Assembly: GCF_021738965.1 (NCBI RefSeq)
Contig: NZ_JAKKOQ010000004.1
Location: forward strand, 164,882 to 228,881
DNA from: Gordonia zhenghanii
GTDB lineage: Bacteria > Actinomycetota > Actinomycetes > Mycobacteriales > Mycobacteriaceae
Direction of reading: 5' to 3'
Length of the DNA: 64,000 bases
The translations under genes were made by a program, and so were the position numbers. Below, in pieces: positions 9,087 to 19,231 of this stretch (positions are counted from its first letter, which is position 1; the number at the start of each line of letters is the position of its first letter). The notes under the pieces were generated by a model. The model was not told the DNA's origin, did no database searches, and saw only the letters and a program-made list of their open reading frames with translations.

Positions 9087-9571
9087 GTGCTGCGGTGTGC
9101 CCCGGTTCGTACGACCCGTTCACCCTCGGTCACCGGTTCGTCGTCGAGCGCACGTCGGCTCGCTTCGACCGCGTGGTGGTCGCGGTGGTGGTCAATCCCA
9201 ACAAGCAGGGGATGTTCTCGATCGACGAGCGGATCGACTTGATCCGACGTGACTGCGCCGATCTGCCCAACGTCGAGGTCCGGTCCTGGTCCGGCCTGCT
9301 CGTCGACTTGGTCCGGGACGACGACCTGCCGACCATCGTGAAGGGTCTGCGGTCGGAGACCGACTTCGCTTACGAGACGCCGATGGCGCAGATGAACCGC
9401 GAACTCGCCGACGCCGAGACGCTGTTCATGCTCACCGACCCGAAGTTCGCCCACGTCTCGAGCTCCCTGGTCAAGGAAGTCGCGAAGCTCGGCGGCGACG
9501 TCACCCCGTACCTCGCGCCGCACATCCACGCCGCCCTCCGCGGCAAGATCGACGGCGTCCAGTCCGTCTGA
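9083..9571 (+). CDS. coaD: Phosphopantetheine adenylyltransferase
   Basis: Transfers AMP from ATP to 4'-phosphopantetheine, the penultimate step of coenzyme A synthesis. The 162-residue protein has the nucleotidyltransferase signature with T/HxGH (PFTLGHRFVVER), the VVNPNKQGMFS substrate loop and the VSSSLVKEVA motif near the C-terminus. Length is as expected. It is coupled to rsmD through an ATGA overlap. Confidence 0.97.
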   Translation: MSAAVCPGSYDPFTLGHRFVVERTSARFDRVVVAVVVNPNKQGMFSIDERIDLIRRDCADLPNVEVRSWSGLLVDLVRDDDLPTIVKGLRSETDFAYETPMAQMNRELADAETLFMLTDPKFAHVSSSLVKEVAKLGGDVTPYLAPHIHAALRGKIDGVQSV

Positions 9572-9581
9572 CGGCTGTGAC

Positions 9582-9640
9582 GCTGGTCGAGCCCCCATGC
9601 TGGTCGAGCCCCCATGCTGGTCGAGCGGAGTCGAGACCCC
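9582..9640 (+). repeat. Short tandem repeats of the GCTGGTCGAG family
   Basis: Two identical 17-bp units (9582-9598 and 9599-9615, GCTGGTCGAGCCCCCAT) are followed by a third, longer unit reading GCTGGTCGAGCGGAGTCGAG plus ACCCC (9616-9640). The long unit recurs several times at 29466-29627, showing a dispersed family. It sits in the 186-bp gap between coaD and sepIVA and codes for nothing. Confidence 0.85.
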
Positions 9641-9757
9641 GCCGAACAGCCCACAACGTAGATACCGACACGCCGACCCAGCCTCTCCAGTCACACGCGC
9701 AACATTCGGCACAATGGCCTCATTGACGTCAAGGCCTTGTGCCGGATCGGAGTAACC

Positions 9758-10552
9758 GTGTACCGCGTATTCGAAGCGCTGGACGAGCTCGTCGCTCTCG
9801 TGGAAGAGGCGCGCACCGTCCCGATGACCGCAGGCTGCCTCGTCCCTCGGGGCGACGTGCTTGAACTGCTCGACGATCTGCGCGATGCGCTGCCCGCCGA
9901 GCTCGACGACGCACAGGACGTGCTGGACGAGCGCGACACCCTCGTCGGCAATGCTCGTGAGACGTCCGACCGATTGATCACCGGAGCCGAGAACGACTCG
10001 GAGGCGATGCTCGCGCACGCCAAGGCGGAGTCGGATCGCATCCTGGCCGAAGCCGAGGCCAAGGCCGAGCGCATCGTCGCCGAGTCGGGCATCCACGCGC
10101 AGCACACGGTCGACGCCGCAGCCGAAGAGGCTCAGCGTCTGGAGACCAGCGCGAACCGTGAGTTCGAAGCCGTGACCGGCCGTGCCCGCGCCGAAGCCGC
10201 ACGGGTGGTCGAGGCAGGCGACTCCAGCTACCACAAGTCCGTCGCCGACGGCATCGCCGAACAGCAGCGACTGGTCTCCGACTCGGAGATCGTGGCCGCA
10301 TCGAAGAGCGAGGCCGAGCGAATCGTCGACGCTGCACATGCCGAGTCGGACCGCCTGCGCGGCGAATGCGACATCTACGTCGACGACAAGCTCGCCGACT
10401 TCGAAGACGTCCTGACCGGAACTCTGCGGTCGGTCAATCGCGGTCGACAGCAGCTTCGCACCGGCGCAGGCATGCACGATTACGTCGAGTACCCGCACAG
10501 CGTCGACGTCGCGCACGAGGACGACCGCAGTCCCGCGCAGATGGCGGGCTGA
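9758..10552 (+). CDS. sepIVA: Septation protein SepIVA (DivIVA-like coiled coil)
   Basis: Mycobacteriales divisome and cell-wall-precursor regulator distantly related to DivIVA. With the GTG start at 9758 the 264-residue product begins MYRVFEALDELVALVEEARTVPMTAGCLVPRG-type sequence, the conserved N-terminus; the seven upstream in-frame codons are not conserved. Residues about 45-240 are Ala/Glu/Asp-rich heptads (ESDRILAEAEAKAERIV) forming a long coiled coil, and the protein ends with a short polar tail. It opens the block sepIVA-yceD-rnc-mutM-...-smc-ftsY, the same order as around Rv2927c in Mycobacterium tuberculosis. Function is assigned by family and synteny. Confidence 0.88.
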   Translation: MYRVFEALDELVALVEEARTVPMTAGCLVPRGDVLELLDDLRDALPAELDDAQDVLDERDTLVGNARETSDRLITGAENDSEAMLAHAKAESDRILAEAEAKAERIVAESGIHAQHTVDAAAEEAQRLETSANREFEAVTGRARAEAARVVEAGDSSYHKSVADGIAEQQRLVSDSEIVAASKSEAERIVDAAHAESDRLRGECDIYVDDKLADFEDVLTGTLRSVNRGRQQLRTGAGMHDYVEYPHSVDVAHEDDRSPAQMAG

Positions 10553-10587
10553 CACAGCGGTTGAGTGCTCGCGTAAAATCACTGAAC

Positions 10588-11139
10588 GTGAGTGTCAAAC
10601 CGTTCGTCATCGATGTCCGCAGCGTGCCGCGGCGTGCCGGGTCCATGGTCGAGGTCGACCGCACCGTAACCACTCCCGATCGAATCGGTGCGGAGATGAT
10701 CGGCATCCCGGCCGACTCTCCGGTGCGGCTCGACCTGCGACTGGAGTCGGTCACTGAGGGCGTCCTCGTGTCCGGGACAGTGAGTGCAGGCACTCAGGGG
10801 CAGTGCGGTCGCTGCCTGGATCCGATGGACGACTCGGTGTCGGTGTACCTGACCGAGCTGTTCGCATATCTGGACTCGGAGACCGACAAGACCACCGACG
10901 ACGAAGACGTCGAGCGGATCGTCGACGAGGAGATCGACCTCGAGCAGACCATCATCGATGCGATCGCCACGGAGCTCCCGTTGACGCCGGTGTGCCGACC
11001 GGACTGTCCTGGTCTGTGTCAGGTGTGCGGCGTACGGCTCGCCGACGCCGAACCAGACCACGGTCACGACATCATCGATCCTCGGTGGGCCAAGCTCGCT
11101 GACAAGCTGGTCGACCCGGCTCCGGACGACCGCGAATGA
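10588..11139 (+). CDS. YceD family (DUF177) metal-binding protein
   Basis: Conserved protein of 183 residues linked in many bacteria to 23S rRNA accumulation; the biochemical role is not established. The C-terminal half has the family cysteines, first a QCGRCLDPM pair, then [13 protein letters not shown], which together look like a zinc-binding site. The GTG at 10588 yields [20 protein letters not shown], the expected N-terminus. Most bacteria carry this gene beside rpmF; here, as in mycobacteria, rpmF is absent and rnc follows with a 4-bp ATGA overlap. Confidence 0.85.
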   Translation: MSVKPFVIDVRSVPRRAGSMVEVDRTVTTPDRIGAEMIGIPADSPVRLDLRLESVTEGVLVSGTVSAGTQGQCGRCLDPMDDSVSVYLTELFAYLDSETDKTTDDEDVERIVDEEIDLEQTIIDAIATELPLTPVCRPDCPGLCQVCGVRLADAEPDHGHDIIDPRWAKLADKLVDPAPDDRE

Positions 11140-11879
11140 CCAAACAACCCGATCCCGGCGTCCTGCTCGACGCGCTCGGTGTCCAGATCGGCCCTGAGCT
11201 GCTGACCCTGGCGCTGACCCACCGTTCGTACGCGTACGAGAACGGCGGGCTCCCGACCAACGAACGGCTCGAGTTCTTGGGAGACGCGGTGCTCGGCGTC
11301 GTCGTCACCGAACGTCTGTACGTCGGATTTCCCGATCGGCCGGAAGGCGAGCTCGCCAAGATCCGCGCGAGCGTCGTCAACATGCACGCATTGGCCGACG
11401 TCGCCCGCGGACTCGGCGAAGGCGGTCTCGGCGCGCATATCCACCTCGGTCGCGGCGAGGAGCTGACGGGCGGCCGCGACAAGGAGAGCATCCTGGCCGA
11501 CGGGCTCGAGTCGGTGTTCGGCGCATTGTTCCTCGATCACGGCATCGAGGAGGCCAAGCGAGTCATCATGACTCTGTTCGAGCCGATCATCGCCCGTGCA
11601 GGCGAACTCGGCGCAGGCCTGGACTGGAAGACGTCGTTGCAGGAGCTGTCGGCTGAGAAGAATGCCGGACAGCCGCACTATCAGGTGACCTCGACCGGGC
11701 CCGACCACGACAAGGAGTTCACGGCGGTCGCCGTCGTCGCGGGACGAGAGCTCGGCGAAGGCCGTGGACGGACCAAGAAGGAAGCCGAACAGAATGCGGC
11801 AGCGCTCGCGTGGCGTGAGTTGAGCGAGGCCACCGACTTCGTCGGCAGCGCGGACGACGGCGCTGCGTCGAGCAGCTAG
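11136..11879 (+). CDS. rnc: Ribonuclease III
   Basis: Double-strand-specific endoribonuclease that processes rRNA precursors and some mRNAs. The 247-residue protein has the RNase III signature [13 protein letters not shown] and the downstream catalytic [13 protein letters not shown] segment, followed by a double-stranded-RNA-binding domain at about 165-235 ([18 protein letters not shown] ... [12 protein letters not shown]). Length is standard. It overlaps the YceD gene by 4 bp and precedes mutM by 6 bp. Confidence 0.97.
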   Translation: MTKQPDPGVLLDALGVQIGPELLTLALTHRSYAYENGGLPTNERLEFLGDAVLGVVVTERLYVGFPDRPEGELAKIRASVVNMHALADVARGLGEGGLGAHIHLGRGEELTGGRDKESILADGLESVFGALFLDHGIEEAKRVIMTLFEPIIARAGELGAGLDWKTSLQELSAEKNAGQPHYQVTSTGPDHDKEFTAVAVVAGRELGEGRGRTKKEAEQNAAALAWRELSEATDFVGSADDGAASSS

Positions 11880-11885
11880 CTTCTC

Positions 11886-12743
11886 GTGCCCGAGCTCCCC
11901 GAAGTAGAGACCATCCGGTCCGGGCTGGCCCCGCACCTCACCGGGCGGCGGATCGCCGACGTGTCGATTCTGCATCCGCGGGCGGTCCGACGGCATGTCG
12001 GCGGCGCCACGGATCTGGAGAACCGACTGCGCGGCAAGCGATTCGACGCGGTCGAGCGGCGAGGCAAATACCTGTGGCTCACCGGAGCCGATGCGACCGA
12101 CGAGGTCGCCGTCGTGGTTCACCTCGGGATGAGCGGGCAACTGTTGATCACCGACGCCGACGTCCCGCATCAGAAGCACCTGCGTATCCGAGTCGGTCTC
12201 GACGACGGTCGTGAACTCCGGTTCGTCGACCAACGGACCTTCGGTGGCTGGCACATCGACGACCTGGTCACCGTCGGGGGACGAGCCGTGCCGGAGTCTG
12301 TTGCGCACATTGCGCCCGACCCGTTCGAGGACGCGTTCGACCCGGAGCGAGTGGTGGCGGTGCTGCGCCGCAAGGACACCGAGGTCAAACGCGCGCTGCT
12401 CGACCAGACCGTCGTGTCCGGCGTGGGGAACATCTACGCGGACGAATCACTGTGGCGCGCACAGGTACACGGCGCGCAGAAGACCGGCCGCACGTCTAAG
12501 GCTCGGTTGGCGGGCGTCGTCGACGCGGCGACGCAAGTGATGGCCGAGGCGATCGAAGTCGGCGGCACGTCGTTCGACGAGCTGTATGTGAACGTCAACG
12601 GGCAGTCCGGCTACTTCAGCCGGAGCCTGAACGTCTACGGCCGGGACGGCGAGCCGTGCCCCCGGTGCGGAACCCCGATCAAACGGGAGTCGTTCATGAA
12701 CCGGTCGAGCCATTTCTGCCCGGTGTGTCAGCGGAAGCGCTGA
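11886..12743 (+). CDS. mutM: Formamidopyrimidine-DNA glycosylase
   Basis: Bifunctional glycosylase/AP lyase that excises 8-oxoguanine and other oxidised purines. The 285-residue protein keeps the catalytic N-terminus PELPEVETIR (Pro after processing of the initiator), the H2TH region (DQTVVSGVGNIYADE) and the C-terminal zinc finger CPRCGTPIKR...HFCPVCQ. Translation begins at GTG 11886, immediately followed by the catalytic proline codon, so the start is well defined. Part of the rnc-mutM-...-smc operon. Confidence 0.97.
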   Translation: MPELPEVETIRSGLAPHLTGRRIADVSILHPRAVRRHVGGATDLENRLRGKRFDAVERRGKYLWLTGADATDEVAVVVHLGMSGQLLITDADVPHQKHLRIRVGLDDGRELRFVDQRTFGGWHIDDLVTVGGRAVPESVAHIAPDPFEDAFDPERVVAVLRRKDTEVKRALLDQTVVSGVGNIYADESLWRAQVHGAQKTGRTSKARLAGVVDAATQVMAEAIEVGGTSFDELYVNVNGQSGYFSRSLNVYGRDGEPCPRCGTPIKRESFMNRSSHFCPVCQRKR

Positions 12744-12766
12744 GCGCGAACAACAGAAGGACCCAT

Positions 12767-13303
12767 TTGAGCACGACCCTGAGTTTCCGACGAGCGGAGT
12801 CCGGAGACACCGCAGCCGCGCAGCAGGCTTACCGGCGGATCGTCGGCCACCTGGCCGAGACCGTTGATTTCCCCCACTGGCATACCGAGAACCATCCGAC
12901 CCCGGACGAGGTCGTCGGCTGGGTCGCGGCCGGTGAGCTCTACCTCGCGTTGGGCGAGGACGGGGAGGTCGCCGGGGTCACGGTACTCAACCACGACGCC
13001 GTGGACGCCTACCAGAATGCGGCGTGGGCCGTCGAGGCAGCGCCAGACGAGGTGCTCGTCGTCCACGCGCTTGGCGTCGTCCCCGGCCGCCTCGGCCAGG
13101 GCGTGTCGCGCTTCCTGGTGGACGCGACGCTCGACGTCGCCCGCGAGCAGGGCTGCAAGGCCGTCCGGCTGGACACCTACGTCGAGAACATCCCTGCGCG
13201 GAAGCTGTACGAGCGCTACGGATTCACCGATCTCGGATGTCACACGGTGGCCTACGAGGGCACGGACTTGAGCCGGTTCCATCTGTTCGAGTACGTGCTC
13301 TGA
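12767..13303 (+). CDS. GNAT family N-acetyltransferase
   Basis: Predicted acetyltransferase of 178 residues with unknown acceptor. The acetyl-CoA-binding motif A is visible as VVHALGVVPGRLGQGVSRFLV, followed by the KAVRLDTYVENIPARKLYERYGF motif B region. No ATG or GTG fits the conserved N-terminus; a TTG at 12767 preceded by AGAAGGA at good spacing is the best start, giving MSTTLSFRRAESGD. It lies 23 bp after mutM in the same direction. It may modify a small molecule, but nothing in the sequence tells which. Confidence 0.82.
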   Translation: MSTTLSFRRAESGDTAAAQQAYRRIVGHLAETVDFPHWHTENHPTPDEVVGWVAAGELYLALGEDGEVAGVTVLNHDAVDAYQNAAWAVEAAPDEVLVVHALGVVPGRLGQGVSRFLVDATLDVAREQGCKAVRLDTYVENIPARKLYERYGFTDLGCHTVAYEGTDLSRFHLFEYVL

Positions 13304-13397
13304 GACTCCGGACCGTATGTTGGAACAAACTCTCGGAGCAGGCAGTTGTCGACGGGGGAAGCATTCGTTTTGAAAGACATGAGGAGTCTGGTCAGAC

Positions 13398-13805
13398 ATG
13401 ACTGATCTGTGGGTGCAGCGCACCGGAACCCGGCGGTACACGGGGCAGAGTTCGCGCGGCGCCGAGGTGCTGATCGGTTCGGAGAACGTCGACGGTGTGT
13501 TCACTCCGGGCGAACTGCTGAAGATCGCACTCGCGGCCTGCACCGGGATGTCGTCGGACAAGCCGCTCTCGCGTCGTCTCGGCGACGACTACGACGCCAC
13601 CGTGCGGGTCTCGGGTGCCGCCGACCGCGAGAACGAGGTGTATCCGGTGCTGTCGGAGACCCTCGAAGTGGACCTCTCCGAGCTCGATCCCGAAGCCGCC
13701 CAACGACTTCTGGTCGTCGTGGAGCGGGCGGTCGAGAAGGTGTGCACCGTCGGGCGGACCATCAAGGCCGGTGCCCAGGTCGAGCTGGCCATCGAGACGG
13801 ACTGA
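13398..13805 (+). CDS. OsmC family peroxidase
   Basis: Thiol-dependent peroxidase-type protein of 135 residues. The two cysteines expected for the redox pair are present, one in AACTGM (about residue 48) and one in EKVCTVGRTI (about residue 116). Organic hydroperoxides are the usual substrates of the family. It overlaps nothing and precedes acyP by 4 bp in a cotranscribed row leading to smc; the mycobacterial cluster carries a homologue at the same place (Rv2923c). Confidence 0.88.
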   Translation: MTDLWVQRTGTRRYTGQSSRGAEVLIGSENVDGVFTPGELLKIALAACTGMSSDKPLSRRLGDDYDATVRVSGAADRENEVYPVLSETLEVDLSELDPEAAQRLLVVVERAVEKVCTVGRTIKAGAQVELAIETD

Positions 13806-13809
13806 GCCC

Positions 13810-14088
13810 GTGGGGGAGTCGCAGCGGCTGAGCGCCTGGGTGCACGGGCGCGTCCAGGGCGTCGGCTTCCGGTGGTGGACTCGATCCCGAGCGCTGGAGC
13901 TCGGTCTGGTCGGCTATGCGTCGAACCACGCCGACGGCAGGGTGCACGTCGTGGCCGAGGGGCCGCCCGAAGCGCTCGACGCACTGGTCGCCGCGTTGCG
14001 TTCGGGGGAGACTCCCGGTCGCGTCGACCTCGTCGTCGAGGACTTCGCATCGGCGCGCGGAGACCACGCCGGGTTCGTCGAGCGATGA
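13810..14088 (+). CDS. acyP: Acylphosphatase
   Basis: Small hydrolase of acylphosphates, 92 residues. The active-site loop [11 protein letters not shown] supplies the catalytic arginine, and the asparagine occurs in [11 protein letters not shown], as required by the family. The GTG start at 13810 is 4 bp after the OsmC gene stop. It ends 25 bp before smc. Confidence 0.94.
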   Translation: MGESQRLSAWVHGRVQGVGFRWWTRSRALELGLVGYASNHADGRVHVVAEGPPEALDALVAALRSGETPGRVDLVVEDFASARGDHAGFVER

Positions 14089-14113
14089 CCCACCGCAGGT
14101 AGACTCGCTGGTC

Positions 14114-17100
14114 GTGCACCTGAAGAGCCTCACCCTGAAGGGTTTCAAATCGTTCGCGTCGTCGACGACGCTGCGGTTCGAGCCCGGCATCACCTGTGTG
14201 GTGGGGCCGAACGGGTCGGGCAAGTCGAACGTCGTCGACGCCCTCACCTGGGTGATGGGCGAGCAGGGCGCCAAAGCGCTGCGCGGCGGAAAGATGGCCG
14301 ACGTCATCTTCGCGGGCACCTCGGGTCGTGCGCCCCTCGGCCGCGCCGAAGTCACGCTGACCATCGACAACTCCGACGGGGCCCTCCCGATCGAGTACTC
14401 CGAAGTATCGGTGACGCGCCGGATGTTCCGCGACGGTGCGGGCGAGTACGAGATCAACGGCAGTTCCTGCCGGCTCATGGACGTACAGGAACTTCTCTCA
14501 GACTCGGGCATCGGCCGCGAGATGCACGTCATCGTCGGCCAGGGACGACTGTCGGCGATCCTCGAGTCCAAGCCCGAAGACCGCCGTGCCTTCATCGAGG
14601 AGGCGGCCGGCGTCCTCAAGCATCGCCGCCGCAAAGAGAAAGCAGTCCGCAAACTCGACGCGATGGCGGCGAACCTCGCGCGACTGACCGACCTCACCAC
14701 CGAACTCCGTCGCCAGCTCAAACCGCTCGGCAGGCAGGCCGAGATCGCGCGTCGGGCCGCGACGGTCCAAGCCGACCTACGTGACGCCCGTCTGCGCTTG
14801 GCCGCCGACGACCTCGTCGTCCGACGCTCGGAGATGGCCGAGCACAGCAGCACCGAGCAGGAGATCCGTGCGCGGCAGGACGAGGTGGCCGCGCAGCTCG
14901 ACGAGGCGACCACCGCACTGACCGCGGCGCAAGAGCATCTGGCGCAGGTCGCGCCTGCGGCCGCCGAAGCCGGACGCGTGTTCCACCAGTTGTCGACGCT
15001 GCGGGAGCGCGTCGACGGCACGTGCCGGGTGGCTGGTGAGCGTGCGACGCACTTGGCGAGTCCGGCCGCCGCCCCGACCGGACCGGACCCGGAAGAGCTC
15101 GAAGCGCAGGCCGAGCGTGCCGCGATGACCGAGGCCGAACACCAGGAGACCGTCGAAGAGGCCGCGGGACGGCTCGAATACGCGACCGCTGCCCTGCAGG
15201 CTGCCGAACAGGCCGCTGCCGCTGCCGAGCAGGCGCACATGGCTGCGGTCCAAGCCGTCGCCGACCGGCGCGAGGGGCTTGCCCGGCTCGAAGGGCAAGC
15301 CGCTAATCTGCGTACCAAAGTCGAGTCGGTGGACGCGGAGACCGACCGGCTCACCACCGCGATCGAAGCCGCGCACGAGCGCGCCGACACCGCTCAGGTC
15401 CGACTCGACGAGCAGGCCGCGGTCACCGCGGAACTCGAGTCGCGGGAACAGGGCCTCGACGAACACCACGAACGCTGCATGGCGGCGCTCGAGGCGACCA
15501 GCTCGACCGTCACCACGGTGGAGAAGACCGAGCGCGACGCCGAGCACGCCATCGCGTCCCTGACCGCGCGGATCGAGGCCCTCGAGATGGGGCTCGAACG
15601 CGGTGACGGCGGCGCCTGGCTGCAGGAGAATGCCGCGGACGGACTCCTGTCCCCGCTGTCGGACCTGCTGACCGTGCACGACGGGTACGAGACGGCGGTC
15701 GCGTTGGCTCTCGGACCGGCGGTCGACGCGATCGCGACCGTCGACGGCGTCACCGCGGTCCGGGCGCTCGCCGCGCTCCGGGACGGGGACGGCGGTCGCG
15801 CAGCACTGATCGTCGGCGGACTCTCCGGGCGCGCGCGCAGCGACCGTCCCGACGTCCCATCCGGCGTCGTGTGGGCGCGCGACGTCGTCGACGTGCCGGA
15901 TTCGGTGAGGGGAGCGGTCGACGTCCTGCTCGGCGACGTCGTGATCGTCGACGACCCCGAGCAGGGACTCGCGCTGGCGATCGAGCACGGACTCGTCGCG
16001 GTGACCGGCGATGGCGACCGGATGTCTGCGGCAGCCGTCGAAGGCGGATCGTCCACGCGTCCGTCGACCCTCGAAGTGCAGGCCGCCATCGATACCGCGG
16101 CGGCCGACCTGGAGACGGCTCGCAAGACCGTCGAGAAGTCCAGGCACGAACTGGGCGCGGCGACTGCAGCCCGAGAACAGGCGCACGAGGCTGCCGAGGG
16201 GTCGCTCGCCGCCCTCAACGAGTCGGATGCGAACGTCGGGGCCGCGTACGAACAACTCGGCCGACTCGGCATGGAGATTCGGGCCGCGCGCGCCGAAGCC
16301 GACCGGCTGACGCGCCAACGGCGTCTCGCAGAAGAAGGGCGCGCGGATAACCTGACCGCGCTCACCGAAGTGGAAGAACGCCTGGCCCGTGCGCGCGACG
16401 AGAACGACGACCCGGGCGCCGCCACCGACATGGACAGCGAGATGCGCGAGGCCGCGGCCGCCGAGGTCGCCGAGGCGCGGTCGGTGGAAGTGGAGACCCG
16501 ACTGACTCTGCGAACCGCCGAAGAACGTCTCGGCTCGGTCCGCGGCAAAGCCGAGAGTCTCCGCCGCGCCGCGGTCAACGAGCGCGCCAGCCGCGAGCGG
16601 ATCAAGCGGCAGGACGCAGCCCGACGCTATGCGGCAGGCGTCGCAGGCGCAGTCGTCGATGCCGGGGAGTCGGTCGCGCAGGCCGTCGCGCGGGCCGCCG
16701 ACGACGCCGCGCGTGGACGCGACGAACTCGAGCAGGTCAAGGCGGCGCGAACGGCCGAAGCCGAGGAGTTGCGGCGACTCGTCGACGAGTTGACCGCCAC
16801 CATGAACCAGCTGCGCGATGCCGTCCACCGCGACGAGATCGCGAAAGCACAGGCGGCGCTGCGCATCGAGCAGCTCGAAGAACAGATCCTCGAACAGTTC
16901 GCGATGGCGCCGGACGATCTGGTCGCCGAGTACGGCCCCGATGTCCCGATGCCGCCGTCCGAGTTGGAGCTTCGTGAGTACGAGCAGGCGAAGGAGCGTG
17001 GCGAGCAGGTCGTCGCGCCTGCGTCGATGCCGTACGACCGGGCCACGCAGGAGTCCCGCGCGAAGAAGGCGCAGAAGGACCTGACGACACTCGGCAAAGT

Positions 17101-17707
17101 GAATCCGCTTGCCCTCGAGGAATTCGCGGCGTTGGAGGAGCGGTACACGTTCCTCTCGACCCAACTCGAAGACGTCAAGAAGGCCCGCGACGATCTCCTC
17201 GACGTGGTCGCCGACGTCGACGCCCGCATCCTGCAGGTCTTCACCGATGCGTACGCGGACGTCGAGAAGGAGTTCACACAGGTCTTCTCCACGCTGTTCC
17301 CCGGCGGGGAGGGGCGCCTGGTGCTCACCGACCCGTCGGACATGCTGACGACCGGCATCGAGGTGGAGGCGCGTCCTCCCGGCAAGAAGGTCAAACGACT
17401 GTCACTGCTGTCCGGTGGTGAGAAGTCGTTGACGGCGGTCGCCATGCTCGTCGCGATCTTCCGTGCCCGACCGTCGCCCTTCTACGTGATGGACGAAGTC
17501 GAAGCCGCTCTCGACGACGCGAACCTGCGTCGCCTCATCAGCTTGTTCGAACAGTTGCGGGAGAAGTCGCAGCTGATCGTCATCACCCACCAGAAGGCGA
17601 CCATGGAAGTCGCCGACGCCCTGTACGGCGTCAGCATGCGCGGCGACGGAATCACCCAGGTCATCTCGCAACGGCTCCGCGGAGTCGACCTCGCAACCTC
17701 CACCTGA
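14114..17707 (+). CDS. smc: Chromosome segregation protein SMC
   Basis: ATPase of the condensin complex that compacts and segregates chromosomes. The 1197-residue protein has the N-terminal Walker A GPNGSGKS at 31-38, long coiled coils rich in Ala/Glu/Arg interrupted by a hinge around 515-630, and the C-terminal ABC signature [12 protein letters not shown] at about 1099 with Walker [16 protein letters not shown] at about 1123. The GTG at 14114 gives [18 protein letters not shown], the conserved start; the frame extends upstream antisense to nothing conserved. scpA and scpB are not nearby. It is followed 14 bp later by ftsY. Confidence 0.97.
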   Translation: MHLKSLTLKGFKSFASSTTLRFEPGITCVVGPNGSGKSNVVDALTWVMGEQGAKALRGGKMADVIFAGTSGRAPLGRAEVTLTIDNSDGALPIEYSEVSVTRRMFRDGAGEYEINGSSCRLMDVQELLSDSGIGREMHVIVGQGRLSAILESKPEDRRAFIEEAAGVLKHRRRKEKAVRKLDAMAANLARLTDLTTELRRQLKPLGRQAEIARRAATVQADLRDARLRLAADDLVVRRSEMAEHSSTEQEIRARQDEVAAQLDEATTALTAAQEHLAQVAPAAAEAGRVFHQLSTLRERVDGTCRVAGERATHLASPAAAPTGPDPEELEAQAERAAMTEAEHQETVEEAAGRLEYATAALQAAEQAAAAAEQAHMAAVQAVADRREGLARLEGQAANLRTKVESVDAETDRLTTAIEAAHERADTAQVRLDEQAAVTAELESREQGLDEHHERCMAALEATSSTVTTVEKTERDAEHAIASLTARIEALEMGLERGDGGAWLQENAADGLLSPLSDLLTVHDGYETAVALALGPAVDAIATVDGVTAVRALAALRDGDGGRAALIVGGLSGRARSDRPDVPSGVVWARDVVDVPDSVRGAVDVLLGDVVIVDDPEQGLALAIEHGLVAVTGDGDRMSAAAVEGGSSTRPSTLEVQAAIDTAAADLETARKTVEKSRHELGAATAAREQAHEAAEGSLAALNESDANVGAAYEQLGRLGMEIRAARAEADRLTRQRRLAEEGRADNLTALTEVEERLARARDENDDPGAATDMDSEMREAAAAEVAEARSVEVETRLTLRTAEERLGSVRGKAESLRRAAVNERASRERIKRQDAARRYAAGVAGAVVDAGESVAQAVARAADDAARGRDELEQVKAARTAEAEELRRLVDELTATMNQLRDAVHRDEIAKAQAALRIEQLEEQILEQFAMAPDDLVAEYGPDVPMPPSELELREYEQAKERGEQVVAPASMPYDRATQESRAKKAQKDLTTLGKVNPLALEEFAALEERYTFLSTQLEDVKKARDDLLDVVADVDARILQVFTDAYADVEKEFTQVFSTLFPGGEGRLVLTDPSDMLTTGIEVEARPPGKKVKRLSLLSGGEKSLTAVAMLVAIFRARPSPFYVMDEVEAALDDANLRRLISLFEQLREKSQLIVITHQKATMEVADALYGVSMRGDGITQVISQRLRGVDLATST

Positions 17708-17721
17708 AAGGCATCCTCCCT

Positions 17722-19143
17722 GTGAGTACTAAAGTCCTGATCGGCGTCATCGTCGGAGTGGTCGCACTGATCGTTCTGATCGGCGTGGCCGGCTACGTGA
17801 TCAACCGCCGACGGCGGATCTCGATCAGCGAGAAGACGACCGACCAGATGGACGCGGCCGACGGCACCACCCGGCAGGTCGACAGATCCGGCGGCTATCA
17901 GGCGGGATCGGGATTCAACTTCAGCCAGGGCGGTAGCGGATCCGCGACGCTGGAGCGACCGGAGCCGAAGCCAGCGACCGAGCCGAAGATTGTGCCGCCG
18001 GCTGCGCCGGCACCTGACCCTGTTCCCACGCGGGAGTCGGAGCAGGCAATGCCGACCGACGTCGCGCCCCAGGACGAGAGGACACAAGAGGCCGGGTCGG
18101 CAGCGGAGACTCCGGCTGACGAGACGGGGACGGCACCTGAAGCGGGGGTCGTTCCCACAACCGAGCCCGAACCCGAGCCTGCCCCCGAACCCGAAGCCGC
18201 TCCCGAGCCTGAGCTCGACGAGATCGAGCCGACCGAGGGTCGCCTGTCCCGCCTGCGGGGCCGGCTGTCGCGGTCGCAGGGCGCGATCGGCGCGAGCGTT
18301 CTCGGACTCCTCGGCGCGGGCGACCTCGACGAGGACTCGTGGGAGGAGATCGAGGACACGCTCGTCATGGCAGACCTCGGCACGGCGACCACGGCGACCG
18401 TCGTTGAGAAGCTTCGCGAAGAACTGGCTGCGGGCAAGGTGCGGACCGCAGACGATGCGCGTGCTGCCCTCAAGCGGATCCTCGTGGAACAACTGCGTCC
18501 GGAACTGAACAGGTCGGTGAAGGCTCTGCCGCATGCGGAGGGCCCCGCCGTGGTCCTGGTGGTCGGGGTGAACGGCACCGGTAAGACGACGACCACCGGC
18601 AAGCTCGCGCGCGTCCTCGTCGCGGACGGTCGTCGGGTGTCGTTGGGTGCGGCCGACACGTTCCGTGCGGCGGCCGCCGACCAACTGCAGACCTGGGGCG
18701 AGCGGGTCGGCGCGGGCATCGTGCGCGGCAAGGAAAGCGCGGATCCGGCGTCCGTCGCCTTCGATGCGGTCAGCAAGGGAATCGACGACGGTGTGGACGT
18801 CGTCCTCATCGACACTGCGGGCCGCCTGCACACCAAGGCGGGCCTGATGGACGAGCTCGGCAAGGTCAAGCGCGTCGTGGAGAAGAAGGTCGCCGTCGAC
18901 GAGGTTCTGTTGGTCCTCGACGCGACGGTCGGACAGAACGGTCTGATGCAGGCCAAGGTGTTCGCCGAGGTGGTCTCGCTCACCGGCGTCGTCCTCACCA
19001 AGCTCGACGGCACGGCCAAGGGCGGCATCGTGTTCCGCATTCAGGAAGAGCTCGGGGTCCCGGTCAAACTGGTCGGTCTCGGCGAAGGCGCCGACGACCT
19101 CGCGCCGTTCGAGCCGGAGGCTTTCGTCGAGGCGCTGCTGTAG
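17722..19143 (+). CDS. ftsY: Signal recognition particle receptor FtsY
   Basis: GTPase that receives SRP-ribosome complexes at the membrane. The 473-residue protein starts with a true transmembrane segment at about 5-27, unlike the amphipathic anchor of E. coli, then an acidic Pro/Glu-rich linker (about 70-175) with repeated PEPEPAPEPE-like sequence, then the N and G domains. G1 is GVNGTGKTTT at about 282, followed by DTFRAAAADQL, DTAGRLHTK and TKLDGTAKGG. GTG start with CCTCCCT upstream. It pairs functionally with ffh at 26802. Confidence 0.97.
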   Translation: MSTKVLIGVIVGVVALIVLIGVAGYVINRRRRISISEKTTDQMDAADGTTRQVDRSGGYQAGSGFNFSQGGSGSATLERPEPKPATEPKIVPPAAPAPDPVPTRESEQAMPTDVAPQDERTQEAGSAAETPADETGTAPEAGVVPTTEPEPEPAPEPEAAPEPELDEIEPTEGRLSRLRGRLSRSQGAIGASVLGLLGAGDLDEDSWEEIEDTLVMADLGTATTATVVEKLREELAAGKVRTADDARAALKRILVEQLRPELNRSVKALPHAEGPAVVLVVGVNGTGKTTTTGKLARVLVADGRRVSLGAADTFRAAAADQLQTWGERVGAGIVRGKESADPASVAFDAVSKGIDDGVDVVLIDTAGRLHTKAGLMDELGKVKRVVEKKVAVDEVLLVLDATVGQNGLMQAKVFAEVVSLTGVVLTKLDGTAKGGIVFRIQEELGVPVKLVGLGEGADDLAPFEPEAFVEALL

Positions 19144-19180
19144 CTCGACTCGTCTCGTCACCCTCCGCGCCCGCACGTGG

Positions 19181-19209
19181 TAAGAATTGAAACAGAGTTC
19201 AGAGTTTCA
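19181..19209 (+). promoter_or_regulatory. Candidate promoter and operator of the TetR-aidB operon
   Basis: A TAAGAA -10-like hexamer (19181-19186) is followed at once by the inverted repeat TGAAAC (19188-19193) / GTTTCA (19204-19209) with a 10-bp spacer. The repeat would cover the transcription start, a typical place for autorepression by the TetR protein encoded next. Inference from position and symmetry. Confidence 0.4.
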
Positions 19210-19231
19210 TTTCTCACCGCAGGAGGCGACC

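Noticed and set aside
14777..17164. A 795-codon open frame on the minus strand within smc
   Set aside because: It is antisense to smc, whose ATPase motifs and coiled coil are unmistakable. Long antisense frames are common in GC-rich coding DNA, and its residues show no family motif.
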